Below are positions 1-8,250 of a stretch of DNA of 64,000 bases, one piece after another. The notes under the pieces are model-generated. The model saw only the letters and a program-made list of their open reading frames with translations, searched no databases and was not told where the DNA came from. Origin of the DNA: CAWBRT01 sp963819175 (GTDB lineage Bacteria; Acidobacteriota; Terriglobia; Terriglobales; Acidobacteriaceae); contig CAWFVJ010000017.1 in NCBI GenBank assembly GCA_963819175.1, positions 124,001-188,000 of the forward strand. The letters are read 5' to 3'. How positions within the stretch are numbered: the stretch's first letter is position 1; each line of letters opens with the position of its first letter. The position numbers and the translations under genes are program-made.

Positions 1-1
1 A

Positions 2-178
2 GCGGCGGATGTCCTGATTCCGCGCGAAGAACTGGAAAAAATGCGCGCCGGAATCCGGAACAGCACGTTGCAGATTGTGCCTAAGGCAGGGCACTATGCG
101 GCCTTCGAGCAACCGGAGGAAGTTGCCATTCTGCTGAAGCGGTTTCTGGAACAGGCGGCGAAAGCCTCACGTCTCTGA
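2..178 (+). CDS. alpha/beta hydrolase, C-terminal part (5' end outside window)
   Basis: An open frame enters from the left edge and stops with TGA at 176-178, giving 58 residues. The tail reads ..LQIVPKAGHYAAFEQPEE.. followed by a helix ending in ..LLKRFLEQ. This is the typical C-terminal end of an alpha/beta hydrolase: the His of the GH pair would be the catalytic base and E-x-P-x-x-V begins the last helix. The nucleophile and acid residues lie outside the window, so substrate cannot be judged. About 125 bp separate it from aroA on the same strand. Confidence 0.6.
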   Translation, partial: AADVLIPREELEKMRAGIRNSTLQIVPKAGHYAAFEQPEEVAILLKRFLEQAAKASRL

Positions 179-303
179 TCTGAAGTGATCTCACTCGGCA
201 GCCGAGGTGCTGAGCAAGGCGTGTACCTGATTGAGTGTGGCACGTGCATGCTCGGCGTGCTGGCTTGAACGAGTACGAACGAAGAGAGAGCAAACGCAGC
301 GAT

Positions 304-1593
304 ATGAACGAGGGTAGGCAAAAGCGGACGGTAGCCCCGGCGAGTAACATCAATGGCAGCCTGACTCCCCCCGGGGACAAGTCAATATCGCATCGCTACG
401 CTATGTTGGCCGCGCTGGCCGAAGGCCAATCCACCTTGGAGAACTTCTCGGCGGCAGCAGATTGCGCCAGCACTCTGCACTGCTTGCGGCAGGTGGGAGT
501 GGCCGTGACTCAGGAGGGGGATCGCGTGGAAGTCGTCGGCGGGCCTTTCGGGCAGCCACGTGAGGCGCTCGATTGCGGCAACTCCGGATCGACCATGCGG
601 ATGCTGGCCGGAATTATGGCCGCGCAATCGTTCGCTTGCCAGATGACCGGAGATGATTCGCTGAGAAAGCGGCCGATGGCGCGAATTATAGAGCCCCTGC
701 GCAGAATGGGTGCTCAAATCAGCAGTTCGGATGGAGCCCGCCCGCCCTTGCTGATTTATGGACAACCTCTTAGCGCTATTGATTACGTGCTTCCGGTAGC
801 CAGCGCCCAGGTGAAGAGTTGCGTATTGTTCGCAGGGCTTTTGGCGCAAGGCACAACCAGTGTCGAAGAGCCATTACGAACGCGCGATCACAGCGAACTG
901 GCGCTGCGTGCCTTCGGCGCCACGGTCGAGCGTCAGGGCAACCGCATGAGCATCCAGGGTGGTCAGCAGTTGCGCGCGATCAAGGCTTCCGTTCCCGGCG
1001 ATATTTCTTCCGCGGCTTTCTTTCTCTGCGCTGCCGCACTTTTCCGGGGATCGAACCTGGTTGTCGATAACCTGCTGCTCAATCCCACACGATCGGCGAT
1101 CCTGGATGTGCTCTCGCAGCTCGGTCTTGAAATCCGTTTCCTGCACGTGACGGAGAGGAATGGGGAGGTGGTGGGATCGGTCCAGGTGCGCGGCGGCAAA
1201 CTACGCGGAGCGGTAGTGCGCGGCGCTACGAGCGCATTGCTGATCGACGAGTTGCCGGTGCTGGCAGCGATTGCGCCTTATACAGAAACAGGCGTCGTCA
1301 TAGCCGATGCGCAAGAACTGCGGGTGAAGGAGTCGGACAGAATCGCGGCCGTCGCCTCGAACTTGCGTGCCATGGGGGCCACCGTGGAGGAGAAGGAAGA
1401 CGGCATGGTGATTCCAGGCAAACAGCAGTTGAATGGCGCGACGATCGACTCTCATGGGGATCACCGCATCGCCATGGCCTTCAGCGTGGCAGCCTTGCGA
1501 GCGACCGGCGAGACGGTCATCGATGGATCGGAGTGCGTGGCGATCTCGTATCCAGCGTTTTTCGATACGCTCGATACGCTGCTGGAACGGTGA
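304..1593 (+). CDS. aroA: 3-phosphoshikimate 1-carboxyvinyltransferase (EPSP synthase)
   Basis: This enzyme transfers enolpyruvyl from PEP to shikimate 3-phosphate, the sixth step of the cytoplasmic shikimate pathway. From the ATG at 304 the protein has 429 residues. The PEP/S3P-binding motif PGDKSISHR lies near residues 23-31. It is followed by GNSGSTMRMLAG, the S3P-loop motif RDHSELAL, DELPVLA, RVKESDRIA and a C-terminal DHRIAMA, all in family order. An upstream in-frame ATG at 235 would add 23 residues with no family resemblance, so 304 is preferred although no strong ribosome-binding site is seen at either start. It appears to be a single-gene unit; the next feature is tRNA-Lys 120 bp downstream. 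Confidence 0.95.
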   Translation: MNEGRQKRTVAPASNINGSLTPPGDKSISHRYAMLAALAEGQSTLENFSAAADCASTLHCLRQVGVAVTQEGDRVEVVGGPFGQPREALDCGNSGSTMRMLAGIMAAQSFACQMTGDDSLRKRPMARIIEPLRRMGAQISSSDGARPPLLIYGQPLSAIDYVLPVASAQVKSCVLFAGLLAQGTTSVEEPLRTRDHSELALRAFGATVERQGNRMSIQGGQQLRAIKASVPGDISSAAFFLCAAALFRGSNLVVDNLLLNPTRSAILDVLSQLGLEIRFLHVTERNGEVVGSVQVRGGKLRGAVVRGATSALLIDELPVLAAIAPYTETGVVIADAQELRVKESDRIAAVASNLRAMGATVEEKEDGMVIPGKQQLNGATIDSHGDHRIAMAFSVAALRATGETVIDGSECVAISYPAFFDTLDTLLER

Positions 1594-1713
1594 TTCGGGT
1601 TCTGGTTCTGTTCTCGATCCAGCGATGTGATAAATTACGAAGTGGGAGCTTCGCGGAACCGCCTTTCAGACGTGACCACAGTCATCGCAGGCTGGAGCGT
1701 AGATCCTTTTTCA

Positions 1714-1789
1714 GGGCGCGTAGCTCAGTAGGTAGAGCATCTGCCTTTTAAGCAGAGGGTCTCGGGTTCGAATCCCGACGCGCTCACCA
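1714..1789 (+). tRNA. tRNA-Lys (anticodon TTT), CCA encoded
   Basis: A 76-nt cloverleaf. The acceptor stem GGGCGCG (1714-1720) pairs with CGCGCTC (1779-1785) with one G-U, followed by an encoded ACCA. The D-arm contains TAGCTCAGTAGGTAGAGCA. The anticodon stem TCTGC/GCAGA closes the loop CTTTTAA, giving anticodon TTT. The T-arm contains GGTTCGAATCC. It lies tail-to-tail with lysS, the synthetase that charges it. Confidence 0.97.
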
Positions 1790-1861
1790 ATTTCTTTTTC
1801 CCTCCAACAGTTTGTGCGCGTTGCAAGTAAAGCAGATCTCTTCGGGTGCCATGCCCGGCAA

Positions 1862-1909
1862 GCGAAGGATCTACTGCATTTGCATGCGCCGGAAACATAG
1901 ATCCTTCGC
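1862..1909. repeat. intergenic stem-loop with perfect 12-bp arms
   Basis: GCGAAGGATCTA (1862-1873) and TAGATCCTTCGC (1898-1909) are perfect inverted copies separated by 24 bases. The element sits between tRNA-Lys and the 3' end of lysS, which converge here. No T-run follows on either strand, so it is not a classical intrinsic terminator. It could be a dispersed intergenic repeat (the following text ..CTCCGGCCTCAGAATGACG has a repeat-family look) or a transcript-end hairpin. Confidence 0.55.
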
Positions 1910-1990
1910 AATACCGCGCGCTCCGGCCTCAGAATGACGCTGCTTCGGCCCAGAACTACTCGCCGCCGGGCTGGACGCCCGGCTCATTGC

Positions 1991-3550
1991 CTACGACTCT
2001 GTCGCGCGAGTCTCGACTGCCGCGTCGGCCTGTTCCTCCTGCTGCTTTTCCGGCCGCAGCAGCGGAAAAAGGATCACGTCGCGGATCGATTTCGACCCGG
2101 TCAGCAGCATGGTAATCCGATCGATACCAAGTCCTTCGCCGCCCGTGGGTGGCATCCCGTAGGAGAGGGCGCGGACGTAGTCTTCGTCCATCATGTGCGC
2201 TTCTTCATCGCCGAGTTCGCGCTGGCCGAGCTGCTGCTCGAAGCGCCGCCGCTGTTCCTCGGGATCGTTCAACTCGCTGAAGGCGTTGCCGATCTCCATG
2301 CCGGCCACATAAATTTCAAATCGTTCCACCCAATCGGGCTCGTCGCGCTTGACTTTGGAGAGTGGAGAGATGGCGAGCGGGAAGTCGTAGAGAATGGTCG
2401 GCTCGAACAAGTGCTCTTCGGCAATGGCCTCGAAAATATCGGCGATCGTCTTGCCGGCAGCGTCGTTTGGATGGACCGGCAGATTAATCCGTGCCTGCTG
2501 AATCCGCCGCGCCATCTCGGCGACTTTGGCTGCGTCGCTGAAGCCAGGCATCTCCGGTTTCGTTCCCGCTGCCTCGGGCCAGTACTTGATGATGGCTTCG
2601 CGCATGCTGAGCCGCTGGAACCGGCTCCAGTCGATCTGGCGTCCTTCGTACTCGCATACGGTTGAGCCATTGACGTCGAGCGCGATCTGGCGCAGCAGTT
2701 CCTCGCTCAGAGTCATCAGGTCGCGATAGTCCGCGTAGGCCTGGTAGAACTCGAGCATGGTGAACTCGGGATTGTGATGGGTCGAGATGCCCTCATTGCG
2801 GAAGTTGCGATTGATCTCGTAGACGCGATCGAGGCCGCCGACGATCAGCCGTTTCAGATACAGTTCCGGCGCAATCCGGAGATAGAGGTCCATGTCGAGC
2901 GTATTGTGATGCGTTACAAATGGACGCGCCGCCGCGCCGCCGGCAATCGAGTGCATCATCGGCGTCTCGACTTCGATGTAACCGCGCGAATCAAAGAACT
3001 GGCGTAGCGACTGTATGATTTTGGCGCGGGTAATGAAGACCTTACGCACATCACGGTCCATCAGATCAACATAGCGCTGGCGATAGCGCAGTTCCACGTC
3101 CTGCAATCCGTGCCATTTTTCTGGCAAAGGGAGCAGGCCCTTGGCGAGAAAGGTGATCTCGTCGACGTGTACCGTCAATTCGTTCGTTTTGGTGCGGAAA
3201 AGGTACCCGCTGACCCCGACATGGTCACCGATGTCAAGCAGCTTGAACAGCTCGAAGCCCTTGTCTCCAACGGCATCTTTCCTGACGTAGACTTGCAGAC
3301 GCTCTCCGCCCTGCTGGAGATGTACGAATGCCGCCTTTCCCATGGTGCGTATCGCCATAATGCGTCCCGCCGCGCGCACGTCCACGCGGTTGGCCGTAAG
3401 CTGCTCGCCGGTGCTCTCTCCGTATTGAGCGAGGATCTCGGGAAGCGTGTGGCTGGGATCGTAAGTGTAGGGATAAGCTTGGCCCCCAAGTGCCTCAATC
3501 TGCTTCAGTTTTTCTTTGCGGAGTTCGTATATTTTCTCGTCTAGTGCCAA
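1991..3550 (-). CDS. lysS: lysyl-tRNA synthetase, class II
   Basis: Cytoplasmic lysine-tRNA ligase of 519 residues, the usual length. The N-terminal OB-fold anticodon-binding domain (about residues 55-160) is followed by the class II catalytic domain. Motif 2 (FRNEGISTHHNPEFTMLE) contacts ATP. Motif 3 (GLGIDRITMLLTGS) carries the arginine, close to the C-terminus. The start ATG at 3550 gives the usual MALDEKIYELRKEKLK leader. The gene is convergent with tRNA-Lys and divergent from nuoA; the 393-bp shared upstream region contains a CRP-like palindrome about 108 bp from this start. Nothing looks damaged. Confidence 0.97.
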   Translation of the reverse strand: MALDEKIYELRKEKLKQIEALGGQAYPYTYDPSHTLPEILAQYGESTGEQLTANRVDVRAAGRIMAIRTMGKAAFVHLQQGGERLQVYVRKDAVGDKGFELFKLLDIGDHVGVSGYLFRTKTNELTVHVDEITFLAKGLLPLPEKWHGLQDVELRYRQRYVDLMDRDVRKVFITRAKIIQSLRQFFDSRGYIEVETPMMHSIAGGAAARPFVTHHNTLDMDLYLRIAPELYLKRLIVGGLDRVYEINRNFRNEGISTHHNPEFTMLEFYQAYADYRDLMTLSEELLRQIALDVNGSTVCEYEGRQIDWSRFQRLSMREAIIKYWPEAAGTKPEMPGFSDAAKVAEMARRIQQARINLPVHPNDAAGKTIADIFEAIAEEHLFEPTILYDFPLAISPLSKVKRDEPDWVERFEIYVAGMEIGNAFSELNDPEEQRRRFEQQLGQRELGDEEAHMMDEDYVRALSYGMPPTGGEGLGIDRITMLLTGSKSIRDVILFPLLRPEKQQEEQADAAVETRATES

Positions 3551-3943
3551 TGTATGGTTTCCTTAGTTAGGCCTGGGTGGCCTCCGTCAAGGGCCCGCCC
3601 CACTGCGCGCAAACCACGGCGTTTAGCGGGGTCCCGGTCAGAAATTACCGGATAAATTGTGACGTGGCTCACAGGCGCTACCGATTGCTTCGTTTATCGT
3701 CAAAACAAGCTCCGGCGCTGGTCACATTCGAGATTATAGACCGGGTTCGCGGATGGTGTACCCATGATTGGTGATAGCCTAGGGTACATCAACTTTTGAA
3801 ACGCTCTATAAGGCTTGCTTCGCGTGTGCCACATTGCGGTCAAGTTGCCCGGCGCGGTTCGCTATAGACGCATGATGCGTTTGTAGGCGTGCCAACCCGC
3901 AAGGGAAGCGTTCTTCCGCAGGCTCCGGAAGCAGTGAGGAACA
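3551..3943. other. divergent intergenic region between lysS and nuoA
   Basis: No convincing gene is present; the short ORFs here lack family features. The region must hold the promoters of lysS (reverse) and the first nuo operon (forward). It contains the CRP-type palindrome listed separately and a short palindrome ACGCATgATGCGT at 3868-3880. I could not assign a convincing -35/-10 pair. Confidence 0.5.
3658..3673. promoter_or_regulatory. CRP/FNR-type palindrome TGTGA-N6-TCACA
   Basis: TGTGA (3658-3662), spacer CGTGGC, TCACA (3669-3673): a perfect match to the half-sites and spacing recognised by the Crp family. It lies between divergent lysS and nuoA, about 108 and 270 bp from their starts. 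A similar imperfect site occurs before nuoC (4410). That it regulates either gene is inference. Confidence 0.4.
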
Positions 3944-4300
3944 ATGCCACAGAATTATGTCCCGATCTTTATCTTCCTGATCATATCGTTTCTGATTGGT
4001 GCAGGAACGATCGCAATCGCTTCGCTGGTTCGACCGAAGAACCCGGACAAGACCAAGTTGATGCCCTACGAGTGCGGTATCGATCCGGTCGATAACGCCC
4101 GCCAGCGGTATACGATCCGGTACTACATTGTGGCGATCCTGTTCGTGGTCTTCGACGTTGAAACCGTATTCCTGTTCCCGTGGGCCGTGCAGTACAAACT
4201 GCTTGGCATCTTCGGCTTCGTGGAAATGCTGGTTTTCCTGGGCATCCTGATCGTAGGGTTTATCTGGATATGGAAGAAGGGCGCCCTCGAGTGGATTTAG
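3944..4300 (+). CDS. nuoA: NADH-quinone oxidoreductase subunit A (first operon)
   Basis: Small membrane subunit of complex I, next to the quinone-binding site. It has 118 residues with three hydrophobic segments (about 7-29, 62-82, 88-110). The conserved loop reads KLMPYECGID, followed by the acidic transmembrane motif FVVFDVETVFLFPWA and the C-terminal ..IWKKGALEWI. The start at 3944 is preceded by GTGAGGAAC, a good ribosome-binding site. It is the first gene of the forward nuo operon. The next gene is nuoC, 220 bp on, with no nuoB between them. Confidence 0.96.
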   Translation: MPQNYVPIFIFLIISFLIGAGTIAIASLVRPKNPDKTKLMPYECGIDPVDNARQRYTIRYYIVAILFVVFDVETVFLFPWAVQYKLLGIFGFVEMLVFLGILIVGFIWIWKKGALEWI

Positions 4301-4409
4301 GACCTCAAGCGGGTTGGGCGGCTTCGTGCGGTCAGGACCTTCATGGCAAGTGTGCGCGGGGACGGGCAATCCAAAGAATCCGGCCTGCGTTTTGGGAGAG
4401 GCGTAAGAT

Positions 4410-4425
4410 TGTGACACGAATCACG
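4410..4425. promoter_or_regulatory. CRP-like site before nuoC
   Basis: TGTGA (4410-4414), spacer CACGAA, TCACG (4421-4425) matches nine of the ten half-site bases of a Crp-type operator. A second half-site, TTGTGATATGAATCC, follows at about 4430. It lies in the nuoA-nuoC gap where nuoB would normally be, about 100 bp before nuoC, and may mark an internal promoter. Confidence 0.35.
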
Positions 4426-4520
4426 CCTGATTGTGATATGAATCCGTTCAGCCTTCGCTTTCAGGTTGTTATAACTGAACTTAGATACGGACCAATCTGG
4501 ACCCGTAAGGGACATCACTA

Positions 4521-5366
4521 ATGCCCGATGAAACTCAGCCAATAGGGGCATCGAGCCCGTCGGAAAAGCCTGCGGAAGAAAAGAAGGCGGTTCCGGCGAC
4601 GGCAAACACAAGCCCGGCAGCCGAGTTGCCTGGACCCCCAGCCGAACCGAAACCTGCAAGCCCCGAAGCACCAAAGCCAACTGCAGAAAAGCCCGTAGCT
4701 GCAGCCGAGAAGCCAGCTGCGGCCGCTCCGGCGAAACCCGCGTCTCCTGTCGCCGGTGCTCTGAAGCCAGCCGTAGCGGCGCCCGCAGGCGTGGCAAAAC
4801 CAGCCGCTGCCGCCGGTGCAGTCGCGAAACCTGCTGCTGCTCCGCCCAAGCCTCCAGCTCCCAAGCCCGATCCCTGGGAATCGCCGTTGATCGAGAAACT
4901 GCGCGCGGCTTACGGTTCTGGTTTGCGAGAGGCTTCCACCTACATGAAGCAGAATTACATGGTGGTGGACAAGTCAGTCGCCAGCGACGTGCTGCGCCAT
5001 ATGCGCGACCAGGAACAGTTCGATTACTGTGTCGACGTCACTGCCGTGCACTATCCCAAGCGCGACGAGCAATTTGACATCGTCTGGATTCTTTACTCGT
5101 TCGCGCGCAACGAGCGCGTTAGGGTCAAGACCCAGATCAAGGAAGGCGAGCCGGTTCCGAGCGCGGTTTCTCTGTGGCCGACGGCAAACTGGCTGGAGCG
5201 CGAAGTTTTCGACATGTTTGGGATTCATTTCACGGGCCACCCGGACCTGCGCCGAATCCTCATGCCGGACGATTGGAAGGGACATCCGTTGCGCAAGGAT
5301 TACGGCCTCATGCAGCAGGATCAAGACTGGGTCAAGATCAACCTTGGCATTGAGAGCGGCCAATGA
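4521..5366 (+). CDS. nuoC: NADH-quinone oxidoreductase subunit C with Ala/Pro/Lys-rich N-terminal extension (first operon)
   Basis: Peripheral (quinone-module) subunit of complex I. Residues about 115-281 form the NuoC domain: YCVDVTAVHYPKRDEQFDI, then WPTANWLEREVFDMFGIHF, then ILMPDDWKGHPLRKDYG, the family signature. Residues 1 to about 113 are a low-complexity extension of alternating Ala, Pro, Lys and Glu (AEKPAAAAPAKPAS-like repeats). It is absent from the second NuoC in this window, which is only 165 residues. Such a tail is probably disordered and may be a tether; function unknown. The stop overlaps the nuoD start (ATGA at 5363). Confidence 0.95.
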   Translation: MPDETQPIGASSPSEKPAEEKKAVPATANTSPAAELPGPPAEPKPASPEAPKPTAEKPVAAAEKPAAAAPAKPASPVAGALKPAVAAPAGVAKPAAAAGAVAKPAAAPPKPPAPKPDPWESPLIEKLRAAYGSGLREASTYMKQNYMVVDKSVASDVLRHMRDQEQFDYCVDVTAVHYPKRDEQFDIVWILYSFARNERVRVKTQIKEGEPVPSAVSLWPTANWLEREVFDMFGIHFTGHPDLRRILMPDDWKGHPLRKDYGLMQQDQDWVKINLGIESGQ

Positions 5367-6514
5367 GCGAGTCGAAGTTTTACGAGAACACGGAGTCGCA
5401 GGAGACCGGGAAGACCTTCCTGGATTCCAGCGAACTGGTCCTCAACATGGGGCCGCAGCACCCGTCAACTCACGGCGTGTTGCGAGTCATCCTGAAGCTT
5501 GACGGCGAAAAGGTTCTGGGCACCGATTGTGTCATAGGCTACCTGCATCGCGGCGTGGAGAAGATCGCCGAGAACCGCACCTACGTGCAGTTCAATCCCT
5601 ACGTTGACCGCATGGATTACGTCGCGGCGGTCTCCAACGGGCTGGGTTACTGCGAGACGGTCGAAAAGCTGCTGGGAGTGGAAGCGCCGGAGCGCGCGAA
5701 GTACATTCGGGTGATCCTGACCGAACTCAACCGTTTGGCAAGCCACCAGGTGTGGCTGGGTACGCACGCCCTCGACATCGGCGCGCTGACCCCTCTGTTC
5801 TACTGCTTCCGCGACCGCGAAGAGATTCTGAAGATTTTCGAGAAGTATTGCGGCGCCCGTCTCACCACGCATGCCTTCCGCATCGGCGGCTGTCAGTACG
5901 AGATTTACCAGGGCTTTGAGAAGGAAGTTCTGGATTATTGCGACTTCGTGCTGCCGAAGATCGACGAGTATGAAGAGCTGCTCACCACCAACCGCATCTG
6001 GCTGGAGCGCACGAAGGGAGTCGGCGTGCTGACCGGCGCCGAGTGTATCGAACTGGGAGCCACAGGCCCAGTGCTGCGCGGCAGCGGCGTGAAGTGGGAC
6101 TTGCGCAAGGCGCAGCCCTACGCGGCCTACGATAAGTTCGAATTCGACATCCCGATTGGCAAGAACGGCGACACCTACGACCGGTACCTGGTGCGCATTG
6201 AAGAGATGCGGCAGTCGGTACGCATCCTGCGACAGGCTGCGGCAGGCATCCCGGAGGGCCCGATCACGGCGAAGGTTCCCAAGGTGCTCAGGCCGCCGGC
6301 CGGCGAAGTTTATCACTCCATCGAGGCGCCCAAAGGCGAGCTCGGATATTTCATCGTGAGCGACGGCTCGACGCAGCCTTACCGCGTGCGCGTCCGTCCT
6401 CCTTCTTTCGTGAACCTGCAAGCCTTGGACAAGATGGTCCGCGGGTGGCTCGTCGCCGACGTGGTTGCCGTCATCGGAACACTGGATATCGTCCTGGGAG
6501 AGGTGGACCGCTAA
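5363..6514 (+). CDS. nuoD: NADH-quinone oxidoreductase subunit D (first operon)
   Basis: The 49-kDa-type subunit that forms the quinone pocket with NuoB. It has 383 residues. Visible signatures are NMGPQHPSTHGVLR (the quinone-site His loop), RGVEKIAE, PYVDRMDYVAAVSNGLGY (the Tyr-bearing segment), EKLLGVEAPERAKYIR and the C-terminal ..VIGTLDIVLGEVDR. It overlaps nuoC by 4 nt and abuts nuoH directly. The N2-cluster partner NuoB is not encoded in this operon. A second, clearly diverged nuoD lies at 29.6-30.8 kb. Confidence 0.97.
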   Translation: MSESKFYENTESQETGKTFLDSSELVLNMGPQHPSTHGVLRVILKLDGEKVLGTDCVIGYLHRGVEKIAENRTYVQFNPYVDRMDYVAAVSNGLGYCETVEKLLGVEAPERAKYIRVILTELNRLASHQVWLGTHALDIGALTPLFYCFRDREEILKIFEKYCGARLTTHAFRIGGCQYEIYQGFEKEVLDYCDFVLPKIDEYEELLTTNRIWLERTKGVGVLTGAECIELGATGPVLRGSGVKWDLRKAQPYAAYDKFEFDIPIGKNGDTYDRYLVRIEEMRQSVRILRQAAAGIPEGPITAKVPKVLRPPAGEVYHSIEAPKGELGYFIVSDGSTQPYRVRVRPPSFVNLQALDKMVRGWLVADVVAVIGTLDIVLGEVDR

Positions 6515-7792
6515 ATGGACGCTCTCACCAATTATCTGCACTCGAATGTAACTCCCGGTGAAGCGGGCGACCTGCTGTGGGCCACGATTTACGTGCTTCT
6601 GGTGGTGGCCGCGCTCTCCGTCTCCGTCATGCTGATGACTTGGCTGGAGCGCAAAATCCTCGCTCACATCCAGATTCGCTACGGCCCCATGCGCGTCGGG
6701 CCGCACGGGCTGTTGCAGCCGATTGCTGACTCGCTGAAATTGCTGTTGAAGGAAGACATTATCCCGGAAGGCGCCGACAAGCTGGTGTTCTGGCTGGCCC
6801 CGGTCGCGGTCGTCATGACGGCCTTCACAACCTTCCTGGTGGTTCCGTTCGGCCGCACTCACGCCGTCACCGACATCAACATCGGCATCCTGTTCATGCT
6901 GGGGATTTCGTCGCTGAGCGTGCTGAGCATCATCATGGGCGGCTGGGCTTCGAACTCGCACTATCCGCTGATGGGCGCTCTGCGCTCCAGCGCGCAGATG
7001 GTGTCCTACGAAGTGCCGATGGCCATGGCGATCGTTTCGGCGATCCTGATGACCAGCCTCAAGACTGGCACTGGCACCCTGAGCATGATCGGCATTGTCG
7101 AGTCGCAAGCCGCACAGGGCCGGTGGTTCATCTTCTCGTTTTTCCCGCTCGGCTTCCTGGCGTTCGTGATCTTTGGCATCGCGATGATCGCGGAGACGAA
7201 TCGTGCGCCCTTCGATCTGCCGGAGGCGGAGTCGGAGCTGGTTGCGGGCTTCCATACCGAGTACAGCGGATTCCGCTGGTCACTGTTTTTCCTCGCCGAG
7301 TACGCGGGAATGCTCGCCGTCAGCTCAATTGCGGTGACCCTGTGGCTTGGCGGATGGCTGCGTCCATTCTCCGGTGCGCTCTCAGGAAATGCCTGGGAGC
7401 TTGCGTTCTCGTTTGTGCCGGCGCTGACGGTGTTCGCACTCGCGGGCATTTGCCTTCTCGGCGCTGCTCGGATGCCGAAGCACCCATCTTTTAAGATCCA
7501 GACGGTGGGATTGGCGGCATGCGGGCTCTTCCTCGGCGCGGTGGGGTTGGTTCTGCTGGCTCCCGGAGTTCGCGAGCGTGTGCAGGATATGTACTGGTTC
7601 TCCGTGAAGGTCGCGTTTTTCATGTATCTCTACATCTGGTATCGCGGCACCTTCCCGCGCTACCGTTTTGACCAGTTGATGAAGATAGGCTGGAAGGTTT
7701 TGTTGCCGCTATCGCTCGCAGTGCTGATCCTGACCGCGCTGGTTGGGATTCGGCAGGAGCTGGCGACTGTCCTGATGGGGGTGTTGCGGTGA
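6515..7792 (+). CDS. nuoH: NADH-quinone oxidoreductase subunit H (first operon)
   Basis: Membrane subunit joining the peripheral arm to the proton-pumping arm. It has 425 residues with multiple hydrophobic segments. Family signatures: WLERKILAHIQIRYGPMRVG, GLLQPIADSLKLLLKED, AETNRAPFDLPEAESELVAG followed by FHTEYSGFRWSLFFLAEYAG, and ..YIWYRGTFPRYRFDQLM. It is longer than the second-operon copy (353 residues), the extra length lying between about residues 295 and 360. It ends in the GTGA overlap that starts nuoI. Confidence 0.97.
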   Translation: MDALTNYLHSNVTPGEAGDLLWATIYVLLVVAALSVSVMLMTWLERKILAHIQIRYGPMRVGPHGLLQPIADSLKLLLKEDIIPEGADKLVFWLAPVAVVMTAFTTFLVVPFGRTHAVTDINIGILFMLGISSLSVLSIIMGGWASNSHYPLMGALRSSAQMVSYEVPMAMAIVSAILMTSLKTGTGTLSMIGIVESQAAQGRWFIFSFFPLGFLAFVIFGIAMIAETNRAPFDLPEAESELVAGFHTEYSGFRWSLFFLAEYAGMLAVSSIAVTLWLGGWLRPFSGALSGNAWELAFSFVPALTVFALAGICLLGAARMPKHPSFKIQTVGLAACGLFLGAVGLVLLAPGVRERVQDMYWFSVKVAFFMYLYIWYRGTFPRYRFDQLMKIGWKVLLPLSLAVLILTALVGIRQELATVLMGVLR

Positions 7793-8250
7793 GTTTGGCT
7801 CCTCTGCTTCGCAAAATTTTTCTGGTCGATCTATTGAAGGGTCTGAAGGTCACGTTGAAGTACCAGGGCCCGAAAGAGATCGTTACGGAACAGTATCCGC
7901 AGGAACGGCCCGCAATTGCCGAGCGCTTCCGTGGACAGCCGCGCATGAACGTGAATCCGGAGACGGGCGAGCCTCTCTGCATCGCCTGCGGACTGTGCGC
8001 GCTGGCCTGTCCCGAGCACCTGATCGTGGTGGGCAGCGAACGCAACCCCGAAACCAAAAAGAAAGAGCTGACTGCGTTCAGCTACGACATCAGCCGCTGC
8101 ATGTTCTGCGGCCTGTGCGAAGAAGCTTGCCCGAGCGATGCGCTCGAGCTGAGTCAGGATTTTGAAATGGCCACCTACAGCCGCGACGAACTGCTGCTCA
8201 ATCGCGAGAAGCTGGAGAAAGGCCCTGAACCGAAGGTATACGAACGATGA
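7789..8250 (+). CDS. nuoI: NADH-quinone oxidoreductase subunit I (only copy in window)
   Basis: Ferredoxin-like subunit carrying clusters N6a and N6b, linking the NADH module to cluster N2. It has 153 residues with two classic 4Fe-4S motifs, CIACGLCALACPEH (about residue 64) and CMFCGLCEEACPSD (about 104). The GTG start overlaps the nuoH stop by 4 nt, and the end overlaps nuoJ (ATGA). No nuoI occurs in the second operon, so this subunit may serve both complexes. Confidence 0.97.
   Translation: MSLAPLLRKIFLVDLLKGLKVTLKYQGPKEIVTEQYPQERPAIAERFRGQPRMNVNPETGEPLCIACGLCALACPEHLIVVGSERNPETKKKELTAFSYDISRCMFCGLCEEACPSDALELSQDFEMATYSRDELLLNREKLEKGPEPKVYER

Noticed and set aside
3551..3943. 65-codon ORF at 3577-3774
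   Set aside because: No ribosome-binding site and no homologous look; it lies across the CRP-like site in a regulatory region.
5465..7255. 596-codon antisense ORF over nuoD/nuoH
   Set aside because: Composition is Arg/His/Gln-rich with no family features; it is the shadow of two well-supported genes in GC-rich DNA.
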